Positions 1 to 4,918 of a stretch of DNA of 5,857 bases are shown here, in pieces. The DNA is from Actinomycetota bacterium. GTDB taxonomy: Bacteria > Actinomycetota > Acidimicrobiia > Acidimicrobiales > CADCSY01. The notes beneath the pieces are model-generated. The model was given only the letters and a program-made list of their open reading frames with translations, made no database searches and was not told the origin of the DNA. Where the stretch lies: contig JAHWJR010000124.1 in assembly GCA_019348335.1 (NCBI GenBank), positions 1 through 5,857 on the forward strand, written 5' to 3'. Position 1 is the stretch's first letter. Each line of letters starts with the position of its first letter. Position numbers and translations under genes: made by a program.

Positions 1-896
1 ACCTGGCGCACGAGGGTGAGGCCGTCCTTGGACGGCTGCAACGTCGCGATGGCCGTCCCAGGGTCCGCCCGGACGTAGAAGTGGCCCGTGCGCTTCGAAT
101 AGGCGGGCAGCGCTTCCCCCCCGCCGACCTCGTAGCGGCCGAGCTCGCGCCCACCATCCAGATCCAGCAGCGAGACCTCGCCGTTGGCGGCACAGCTGGC
201 GAGGGCGACGCCGAGGCGCTCGTCGATGCGGGGGAACCCATGCGTTTCGTCGCACCCAGTGGCCCAGCGCCCGGCCACCGCGCGGCCGGGCACGTCCAAG
301 GCCACGAGATGGCCACCGGCATGGGTATACGCCATCTGCCTGGGGGGGCTCACCGTCAGTCCTTCCGGCCCCTTGGGCACGGGGATGAAGTCGACGTGGC
401 GCAACGCTGGTGCAGGGCCCTCGACGGCGAAGATCTCGATGCCCGAGGGTGAGCCTTCCGGTTCGGCAACCAAGACCTCGCCGGTGGAAGAGCTGTAGCG
501 GACGTAGTCCGGGGCCGCCCCGGTGGAGACCGACGACAACTCCCTGCCGTCGGCGGGGTCGACAACGGTGATCGTGCGCGCTGCTCGATCAGCCACGAAC
601 AGCAAGCCCCGGCCTTCGTCCGCCGAATCCGCACTGCCAGGGTGCTCAACGCGCCTTGCCACGCCACTGTCCGGCTCGACGAGGTACAGGCCGCTTTCGC
701 GCGCCGGGACCAGTATGCGCTCTAGCTGCGATGAGTACACGATGTCGTCGAAGTCGATGTTCTCGGCGGCTCCAGGGAGCTCCACCGGTCGCGCCTCAGA
801 CGAGACGTTCCCGTCATCCTGTGCGGTTCCGCACGTCGACAGCACGAGGACCATCGGCACGGCAAGTACTCGCAGCCTGAAGTGGCGAGTTCGCAA
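1..896 (-). CDS. Secreted YncE-like beta-propeller protein, 3' end outside window
   Basis: The frame is open from a TTG at 896-894 to the window edge (298 codons seen) and has typical high-GC codon use. The start is chosen because AGGGGAG (910-904) lies exactly 7 bases upstream and the next residues form a signal peptide: basic RTRHFRLRV, then a hydrophobic stretch ending LVLSTC (Cys22). The Cys could be lipidated, but Thr at -1 is an unusual lipobox residue, so lipoprotein versus plain secretion is open. The mature part repeats blade-like units (for example LYLVEPDSG near 67-75, LLFVADRAARTITVVDPADG near 93-112 and VSLLDLDGGRELGRYEVGGG near 236-255), the pattern of YncE/lactonase-type seven-bladed propellers. 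It follows the DUF2148 gene after 32 bases and is probably the same operon. Function is unknown; a role outside the membrane in binding metal or a redox partner is only inference. Confidence 0.82.
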   Translation of the reverse strand, partial: MRTRHFRLRVLAVPMVLVLSTCGTAQDDGNVSSEARPVELPGAAENIDFDDIVYSSQLERILVPARESGLYLVEPDSGVARRVEHPGSADSADEGRGLLFVADRAARTITVVDPADGRELSSVSTGAAPDYVRYSSSTGEVLVAEPEGSPSGIEIFAVEGPAPALRHVDFIPVPKGPEGLTVSPPRQMAYTHAGGHLVALDVPGRAVAGRWATGCDETHGFPRIDERLGVALASCAANGEVSLLDLDGGRELGRYEVGGGEALPAYSKRTGHFYVRADPGTAIATLQPSKDGLTLVRQ

Positions 897-903
897 CGGT
901 GGT

Positions 904-910
904 CTCCCCT
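904..910 (-). promoter_or_regulatory. Ribosome binding site deciding the TTG start of the beta-propeller gene
   Basis: AGGGGAG on the minus strand, 7 bases before TTG at 896. No ATG or GTG lies at a comparable distance, so this site fixes the rare TTG start. It sits in the 32-base gap after the DUF2148 stop, the only real gap in the operon. Confidence 0.7.
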
Positions 911-928
911 CGGTGGACTCCGTGGGGA

Positions 929-1657
929 TCAATCTTCCGACCGGAGCGGGTGGCGAGGCTGCTGGCGATTGCGGATTCCCTCCTGGCGGGCCCCGCCCTC
1001 GGCTCCGGTGGGGAGCACCCCGGTAGAGGGCAGGTCGAGGGCGTCGAAGTCCACTTCGGGAAAGCGGCGGTCGAAGCCCACCGCCTTGTGTGTCAGCGAG
1101 AGCGACAGGGCAACGGCCACGTCGGCCCGAATGACCCCGAGCTTGCGAGCGGCGACGGCGATACGGGTCTGGCACCGACAGTCGATGGAGTGCAGGGCGG
1201 CGGTCTTGGCCGCCGAACCCACGGCGATGCCGAGGTCGATGTCACGCAGATTGCAGTGGGGCCCGGCGAACTCGAGCTCGTCGGAGTCCCGCCGGAGCTC
1301 GGCGGTGGCGTGGAGGAACTCGGCGCAGGTGGCGTAGCCGCACGCGCCGCAGTCGTAGTTGGGCGGGTACCAGTCCGCCAGGCCGACGAAGAGCACGGCG
1401 TCGACGGCCTCGGCCACCTCGGCGTCACGGAACCAGATCCGTTCGCGGCGCTCGGCGCCCCGTGCCCGCATCCACTCGGCCAGACGGCCGAGCAGGGCGT
1501 GGTCGTCGACGACCACCGTCTCGATGAACAGGTGCTTGCCCTGGAGGAACAGCTGGCCGCCGGACTTGGGAGCGGTCACGGCGGCGGCGGCCATGAGCTT
1601 GGCCACCTGTCGCACCGTGTCGGCCCGAAGGTCGTCGTAGCCGAAGGTGCCGCTCAT
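929..1657 (-). CDS. DUF2148 (COG4739) ferredoxin-domain protein, putative 4Fe-4S protein
   Basis: 242 residues. Start ATG 1657-1655 overlaps the preceding stop as ATGA; the frame is open further upstream, but that extension is arginine-rich shadow of the previous gene. Two blocks identify the family. One is NYDCGACGYATCAEF (100-114), an RnfB/ACS-type Fe-S motif with Cys103, Cys106 and Cys111, followed by Cys135 in PHCNLRDIDLGIAVGSAAKT. The other is the DUF2148 C-terminal region (SIDCRCQTRIAVAARKLG and ADVAVALSLSLTHKAVGFDRRF). Four cysteines spaced 2-4-23 fit one [4Fe-4S] cluster. Cys160 and Cys162 are extra; many relatives have an Asn/Arg-type sequence there (from memory). There is no signal peptide, so it is cytoplasmic. 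The biochemical role of DUF2148 proteins is not established. The start has no clear Shine-Dalgarno site, so translation probably depends on coupling. The final ~35 residues are polar and variable-looking. Confidence 0.88.
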   Translation of the reverse strand: MSGTFGYDDLRADTVRQVAKLMAAAAVTAPKSGGQLFLQGKHLFIETVVVDDHALLGRLAEWMRARGAERRERIWFRDAEVAEAVDAVLFVGLADWYPPNYDCGACGYATCAEFLHATAELRRDSDELEFAGPHCNLRDIDLGIAVGSAAKTAALHSIDCRCQTRIAVAARKLGVIRADVAVALSLSLTHKAVGFDRRFPEVDFDALDLPSTGVLPTGAEGGARQEGIRNRQQPRHPLRSED

Positions 1658-2088
1658 CGCGATGCCTGCTGCGCGCACCAGGCATAGAGGGCGTCGTAGA
1701 CGAAGCTGGCGCGCTCGAGCAGGCGGTGGTCGTCGGCCTCCACGTCGAGGCCGCCGAGTCCGATGGCCAGTAGGCCGGGCGCCGCGGGATCGGTGTGAAG
1801 CTCCGATTCGATGTCGGCAGCGTGGACGATCTTGGCCAGCCGGAGAAGGGCGGGATCGTCGCCGAGCCCGTAGTCGTCGATGAGCACTTCGAAGGTGCAC
1901 TTGCCATCGCGGTGTTCGTAGCGGGCGCCGGGCGCATCGAAGCTGTGGGCACTCTCGGCTTCGGCGACAGCGACGACCTCCTCCTTTGGGACGTAGAGGA
2001 TCTCGGCGTCAGAATCGATGAACCGGCGGATGAGCCACGGGCAGGCGATGCGGTCGGTCTTGGGACGGGCACGGGTGACCCACTTCAT
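1654..2088 (-). CDS. Stand-alone ChrB C-terminal domain protein, copy 2
   Basis: 144 residues, almost entirely the ChrB C-terminal domain (chromate resistance family, PF09828). The start ATG 2088-2086 is preceded by a full AGGAGG with a 6-base spacer. Diagnostic sequence: WVTRARPKTDRIACPWLIRR at the N-terminus (Asp12, Arg13, Cys16, Trp18), the H-x4-C pair in YEHRDGKCTFE (His59, Cys64), LLRLAKIVHAADIE near 81-94, and the C-terminal YDALYAWC. The conserved Cys/His pattern could bind a metal or serve as a redox site; this is inference. In classical chr operons the domain is fused behind the ChrB DNA-binding half; here it is free. It overlaps the ABM-like gene and the DUF2148 gene by 4 bases each. 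It closely resembles the family consensus, more so than the other copy at 3694-4125. Confidence 0.92.
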   Translation of the reverse strand: MKWVTRARPKTDRIACPWLIRRFIDSDAEILYVPKEEVVAVAEAESAHSFDAPGARYEHRDGKCTFEVLIDDYGLGDDPALLRLAKIVHAADIESELHTDPAAPGLLAIGLGGLDVEADDHRLLERASFVYDALYAWCAQQASR

Positions 2089-2468
2089 GGCTGTCCTCCT
2101 GTTGGACTGGTACGGACCGAGGCGTCGGCGAGGTAACCCCCGATGACGTCGTAGCGAACAAGGGGCCGGAAGCTGACGGCCTGGTGGGTGGGCGACGCCG
2201 TGAGCCGGTCCCGATCCGGAGTGTCGATCCAGGCATCGAAGGTGTCGTGGTCGGGCCAGGCGGTGAGCACGACGACCTCCTCGGGATCGGCGACGCCGTC
2301 GTCGGTGGGGCGCAGCGTCTTGGCCGGGTTCTGGCGGGGGGACGTGGCCAGGACCAACTCGGCGAGGATGCCGTGCTGGCGACGCAGCTCGGCGTTCTCG
2401 TCGATCCACTCCAGGAACCGGCGCCGCTGATCGGCGGGGACCCGGACGGTTCGAAGGCACAGGATCAT
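2085..2468 (-). CDS. Small ABM/dimeric alpha-beta barrel protein
   Basis: 127 residues from ATG 2468-2466, chosen because GGAGGAG lies 5 bases upstream and the start overlaps the MFS stop as ATGA. An upstream extension in frame would run into the MFS gene and is arginine-rich shadow. The fold pattern is beta (MILCLRTVRVP), a helix with E/W/R residues (QRRRFLEWIDENAELRRQHG), beta (ILAELVLAT), then EEVVVLTAWPDHDTFDAWID (near 73-92) and a last beta strand FRPLVRYDVIGG. This arrangement, with the W-x-D/S-x3-F/Y-xx-W helix, is typical of antibiotic-biosynthesis-monooxygenase-like or Dabb ferredoxin-like barrels, which act as dimers on heme, quinones or small oxidisable molecules. No catalytic residue can be named and the substrate is unknown. 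Its place between the MFS carrier and ChrB-C suggests a part in the resistance or redox function. Confidence 0.7.
   Translation of the reverse strand: MILCLRTVRVPADQRRRFLEWIDENAELRRQHGILAELVLATSPRQNPAKTLRPTDDGVADPEEVVVLTAWPDHDTFDAWIDTPDRDRLTASPTHQAVSFRPLVRYDVIGGYLADASVRTSPTGGQP
2095..2100 (-). promoter_or_regulatory. Strong ribosome binding site for ChrB-C copy 2
   Basis: Perfect AGGAGG, 6 bases before ATG at 2088, inside the last codons of the ABM-like gene. It is stronger than the sites of the upstream ChrB genes, suggesting higher output of this copy. Confidence 0.75.
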
Positions 2469-3697
2469 GAGAACTCCTCCACGGTGGCGGGCGCGTCCGG
2501 TTGCTGATGCTCTTCGTCGGCTAGCGGCACACTGCGGAACCACCGCCACAGCACCAGGTCGTACCCGGCCTTGATCCCTCCGGCGACCAGGAATGGCAAG
2601 CCGAGAGCGACCTGCTGGGCGGCGCCGGCCAGCACCGGGCCGAGGGGCCGGACCAGGTAGCGGGCAGTGTTGGTGTAGGCGGCGGCTGCGGTTCGCTCAT
2701 CCGGGCCAACCAGGGCCATGACGTAGGCCTGGCGGGTGGGGACGTCCATCTGGCTCAGGGCCTGGCGGGCCAAGAGCAACGCCACTGCAGTGGCGAAGCT
2801 GGGGGCCACGGCGATGGCTGCCAGCAGCACGTTGGAGGGCAGGTGGCTGAACACCATGGTGCGTAGCAGTCCGAAGCGCTCTGCCAGGCGGGTGGCGACG
2901 AGGAACGAAGCGGTCTGCAGAAGGCCGACGAAGAAGAACACCACCCCGAGGGTTTCCAGCGAGGCACCGAAGCGGCGGGCGAAGTAGAAGGCGATGAAGC
3001 TCTGGATCACGAACCCGCCGCCGAAGGAGTCCGTGGCAAACAGCGCCGACAGGCCGAGCACCTGGCGTCGGGACGCGTGCAGCGGTACGCCCGACCGGCC
3101 GGGGACCGGTGTCGGCTCCACTTCTGGACTCAGCGAGGCGGCCAGCAGGGCGCCGAGGAGACCGATGGGGACGAACACCAAGAAGAACCGCTGGCTCGTG
3201 GCAGCCAGACCCAGCGCGTCACGAATCAGGGCGGGGCCGCCGGCGGCCAGGGCGCCCAGCGAGCCGGCCAGGGTGGCCACGGCGTTGTAGGTCCCGAAGA
3301 TGCGGGTACGGGCGCGCCCCTGGACGGCCTGGGCGAGCATCGGCTGCTCGAGAGAGGTGAAGGGCCCCGACTCGACCACCTCGGTCGACAAAGCGCCGGT
3401 GAGGGCCACCGCCGCCAGCCACCAGAACCGATCGGTGAGCCCGAACACCGCGCCCGTGGCGGCGAGGGCCAAGAACAGCGCCACGTAGGACCGGCGGCGC
3501 CCGATTCGGTCACCCCACGTGCCCACCACCACCGAGGCCAGGACCGTGCCGGCCAGCACGAAGGTGAGCAGTACGCCCACCTTGGTCGTCGACCACCCCT
3601 TGGCTTCGAGCGACGCCCCCAGCAGCACCGCCCCGAACCCGTAGGCCAGGGCCCGCAAGGCCTGTGCCCACAGGATCCGTCGGGCGTCACTGCTCAC
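2465..3697 (-). CDS. MFS transporter (putative efflux carrier of the ChrB cluster)
   Basis: 410 residues, normal length for a 12-TM major facilitator. Start GTG 3697-3695 overlaps the previous stop as GTGA; only a weak GGGA lies upstream, so coupling is likely. MFS motif A is clear in loop 2-3: GTWGDRIGRRR (59-69), with a decayed counterpart in the second half (ATRLAERFGLLR, 268-279). About twelve hydrophobic segments are visible, split by a Pro-rich central loop (SPEVEPTPVPGRSGVP, 190-205). The second half carries MDVPTRQAYVMALVGPDERT (318-337), a signature seen in a subset of bacterial MFS efflux proteins (from memory). The C-terminal tail is acidic. The position between the two ChrB C-terminal genes, with no ChrA gene in view, makes it the likely exporter of this module; chromate, arsenic-type or other oxyanion is not decided by the sequence. 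Confidence 0.92.
   Translation of the reverse strand: MSSDARRILWAQALRALAYGFGAVLLGASLEAKGWSTTKVGVLLTFVLAGTVLASVVVGTWGDRIGRRRSYVALFLALAATGAVFGLTDRFWWLAAVALTGALSTEVVESGPFTSLEQPMLAQAVQGRARTRIFGTYNAVATLAGSLGALAAGGPALIRDALGLAATSQRFFLVFVPIGLLGALLAASLSPEVEPTPVPGRSGVPLHASRRQVLGLSALFATDSFGGGFVIQSFIAFYFARRFGASLETLGVVFFFVGLLQTASFLVATRLAERFGLLRTMVFSHLPSNVLLAAIAVAPSFATAVALLLARQALSQMDVPTRQAYVMALVGPDERTAAAAYTNTARYLVRPLGPVLAGAAQQVALGLPFLVAGGIKAGYDLVLWRWFRSVPLADEEHQQPDAPATVEEFS
2474..2480 (-). promoter_or_regulatory. Ribosome binding site for the ABM-like gene
   Basis: GGAGGAG, 5 bases before ATG at 2468. It also encodes Glu-Glu near the C-terminus of the MFS protein. It decides the start of the ABM-like protein. 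Confidence 0.7.
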
Positions 3698-4125
3698 GAC
3701 GGTTCCCGACCCAGCAGCAGCGCCCGACGTCGGTGTTCGTACAGCCCGTCGAAGATTGCCGCCCCCACGGCCAGCACCTCGGGATCATCCCGGACCATCG
3801 ACAGCCCTCGGCAGATCACGTCCAGACCGGGGGCCTCGGCGGCGTCGTAGCGCTCGTCGTCGAGGTCCGCCTCGTGGACGATGCGGGCCAGGTCCCACAG
3901 CACCGGGTCATCGAGGCCGAAGTGGCGTAGCATCGTCTCGAAGGTGCAGTCCCCGCCGTGGTGGCCCAACTTCACGCCCCGCATGTCGAACGGGGTGGCA
4001 CCCTCGGGGACCTCAGCCGGGTCGTCGACGAAGAAGAACTCCGCTTCCGGGTCGACGAAGCGACGGAGGAGCCAGGCGCAGGCAGCCCGGTCGACGTGGC
4101 AACCCGAGCGCGTTGCCCACCTCAC
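3694..4125 (-). CDS. Stand-alone ChrB C-terminal domain protein, copy 1
   Basis: 143 residues, start GTG 4125-4123, GGAGA 7 bases upstream, 4-base overlaps on both sides. It aligns over its whole length with the other copy (1654-2088): VDRAACAWLLRRFVDPEAEF (11-30; Asp12, Arg13, Cys16, Trp18), then PFDMRGVKLGHHGGDCTFET (45-64; His55, His56, Cys60), FGLDDPVLWDLARIVHEADL (69-88), and the C-terminal IFDGLYEHRR. It has diverged: Ala replaces the Pro of CPW, and the usual YDALYAW ending is FDGLYEH. It has His-His before the Cys, like many full-length ChrB proteins (from memory). Placed directly after the ChrB N-terminal gene, it is probably the other half of a split ChrB and may act as the sensing partner of the regulator. 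The two copies may form a heterodimer; that is speculation. Confidence 0.92.
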   Translation of the reverse strand: MRWATRSGCHVDRAACAWLLRRFVDPEAEFFFVDDPAEVPEGATPFDMRGVKLGHHGGDCTFETMLRHFGLDDPVLWDLARIVHEADLDDERYDAAEAPGLDVICRGLSMVRDDPEVLAVGAAIFDGLYEHRRRALLLGREPS

Positions 4126-4595
4126 GGCGTCGTCTCCAGCTCCTGCGCCAGCGCCTGTACCGCCCGCTGAGCCTCCTCGGCCTCGGGCGGGGGGAAGTAG
4201 TCCCGGCTACGGATCCGCCGTAGCTCCCGTCGGAGGCGGGCCAGGGTACGGCGCCGTTGGCCCGGCTCCTCTTGGTGGGCGTGTCGTGCGGCGGCGATCA
4301 CGCCGCGGTACTCCTCGGCCACCGCCGCTGCCATGCGCTCGGCGAGAGCCCGCTCCTGGTCGGCCGACGTCGCCTCGGCCAGCCAAAGGGAGGAGTCGCC
4401 ACCCGCCTCCAGGACCTCATCTGCCAGCCACTCCAGCTGCTCCCGGTTACGGGCGTCGAGGGGAAGACCGACGAGGCCGTCGACCAGCTGAACTGCTCCC
4501 AGGCGGCGGAGATTGCGCCACACGCTGATCCGGGGCGTCGACGGTTCGCGAGGGAGGCGATAGCACAGGAGCACCCACCGGACGCCGGACGTCAC
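4122..4595 (-). CDS. chrB: Stand-alone ChrB N-terminal domain protein, likely operon regulator
   Basis: 157 residues matching only the N-terminal half of ChrB. WVLLCYRLPREPSTPRISVW (7-26) is the family hallmark, followed by RNLRRLGAVQLVDGLVGLP (27-45), NREQLEWLADEVLEAGG (50-66), and the basic coiled helix and closing segment LRRELRRIRSRDYFPPPEAE (121-140). Full-length ChrB has roughly twice this length because the C-terminal domain is fused; here that domain is encoded by the next gene, overlapping by GTGA. ChrB has been described as a chromate-responsive repressor of chr operons in Ochrobactrum, with the basic N-terminal winged-helix-like part implicated in DNA binding. By analogy this protein may bind the palindrome just upstream of its own gene. 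The GTG start has no Shine-Dalgarno site but lies 7 bases after a -10-like box, fitting leaderless translation. First gene of the operon. Confidence 0.9.
   Translation of the reverse strand: MTSGVRWVLLCYRLPREPSTPRISVWRNLRRLGAVQLVDGLVGLPLDARNREQLEWLADEVLEAGGDSSLWLAEATSADQERALAERMAAAVAEEYRGVIAAARHAHQEEPGQRRRTLARLRRELRRIRSRDYFPPPEAEEAQRAVQALAQELETTP
4133..4137 (-). promoter_or_regulatory. Ribosome binding site for ChrB-C copy 1
   Basis: GGAGA on the minus strand, 7 bases before GTG at 4125, within the final codons of the ChrB N-terminal gene (Leu-Glu-Thr-Thr). Confidence 0.5.
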
Positions 4596-4602
4596 GGCGC
4601 CG

Positions 4603-4608
4603 AGGGTA
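4603..4608 (-). promoter_or_regulatory. Candidate -10 box for a leaderless ChrB operon transcript
   Basis: TACCCT on the minus strand fits the actinobacterial TANNNT -10 pattern and ends 7 bases before the GTG at 4595, the usual distance for a transcript starting at the start codon. No convincing TTGACA-like -35 stands 16-19 bases upstream. The absence of a Shine-Dalgarno site for the first gene agrees with this reading. Confidence 0.4.
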
Positions 4609-4612
4609 CCAA

Positions 4613-4626
4613 GTAACCGTGGTTAC
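4613..4626. promoter_or_regulatory. 14-bp palindrome, candidate operator of the ChrB operon
   Basis: GTAACC-GT-GGTTAC: two perfect 6-base arms separated by 2 bases. On the minus strand it ends 17 bases before the GTG start and 4 bases before the -10-like TACCCT, so a bound protein would cover the space between -35 and -10. The best candidate ligand is the ChrB-type regulator encoded immediately downstream (inference). Confidence 0.5.
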
Positions 4627-4656
4627 GTCGTTGCCTGGTTGTCAGAGCACAACGAG

Positions 4657-4710
4657 ACGGGAGCCTGCGGGTGCCGACGATCCCGCAGTAGCTCCCGTTG
4701 TCACCCGCAG
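4657..4710. promoter_or_regulatory. Composite hairpin with an alternative pairing (attenuator-like)
   Basis: The arms ACGGGAGC (4657-4664) and GCTCCCGT (4691-4698) are perfect complements. Directly inside them CTGCGGG (4665-4671) pairs with CCCGCAG (4682-4688), giving 15 bp with a TA bulge and a 10-base loop. In addition CTGCGGGTG (4665-4673) is perfectly complementary to CACCCGCAG (4702-4710), a 9-bp pairing that cannot coexist with the inner stem. It lies 62-115 bases upstream of the ChrB operon start and more than 200 bases upstream of the 80-residue gene. There is no T-run on either side. It could be a structured leader, an attenuator, a small RNA or a protein-binding dyad. Confidence 0.45.
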
Positions 4711-4805
4711 GGGAAATCCGCCACCAGGTCTCCCGGCCGCGAGGATTGTCTGGCAACTGGCATGCCGCCGCCCGCACGCCGGGCCCTCGCATTGTCCTGC
4801 GTAGA

Positions 4806-4823
4806 CAGGGACCGTTGTCCCTG
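4806..4823. repeat. Perfect short hairpin
   Basis: CAGGGAC (4806-4812), loop CGTT (4813-4816), GTCCCTG (4817-4823). A stable 7-bp stem with a tetraloop, between the divergent genes. No T-run follows, so it is not a canonical terminator; it contains one copy of the GACAAC hexamer on the minus strand. Confidence 0.4.
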
Positions 4824-4906
4824 GACCACTCGGTGCTGCCGACGCCGCCGCCCGCTCCGGCGGTCCCCCCCACGCCGACCGGCACGTCGGAGCGTGACGT
4901 CTCTGC

Positions 4907-4912
4907 GACAAT
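4907..4912 (+). promoter_or_regulatory. Candidate -10 box for a leaderless 80-residue gene
   Basis: GACAAT ends 6 bases before the GTG at 4919, close to the spacing of leaderless actinobacterial promoters. GAGGG lies between box and start but is too close (1 base) to act as a Shine-Dalgarno site. No clear -35 is seen. Confidence 0.3.
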
Positions 4913-4918
4913 GAGGGC

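Larger units (their letters stand above)
4596..4918. other. Divergent intergenic region without a gene
   Basis: 323 bases between the ChrB operon (leftward) and the 80-residue gene (rightward). Reading frames here are short and have irregular codon use. It holds the -10-like box, palindrome and hairpins listed separately. It also has five copies of GACAAC/GACAAT on the minus strand (plus-strand positions 4638-4643, 4697-4702, 4745-4750, 4791-4796, 4814-4819) and one on the plus strand (4907-4912), and a 12-base direct repeat GCCGCCGCCCGC (4764-4775 and 4844-4855) that may be simple GC-rich sequence. Confidence 0.6.

Noticed and set aside
523..1026. Plus-strand open frame of 167 codons
   Set aside because: Antisense to the signal-peptide-bearing beta-propeller gene; Ser/Arg-rich shadow.
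899..1687. Long plus-strand open frame of 262 codons
   Set aside because: It is antisense to the DUF2148 gene, whose family motifs are unmistakable; the plus-strand product is a Gly/Val/Ala-rich shadow of GC-rich codons.
3077..3850. Long plus-strand open frame of 257 codons
   Set aside because: Antisense to the MFS and ChrB-C genes; product is Arg/Gly/Gln-rich with no hydrophobic or domain pattern.
3881..4528. Plus-strand open frame of 215 codons
   Set aside because: Antisense to both ChrB halves; Pro/Arg/Ala-rich low-complexity translation.
4719..4740. GGGAGACCTGG on the minus strand, resembling the 3' end of a cobalamin riboswitch
   Set aside because: The preceding conserved blocks of that riboswitch, including the GCCACTG box, are not found upstream on the same strand, and no B12-related gene follows.
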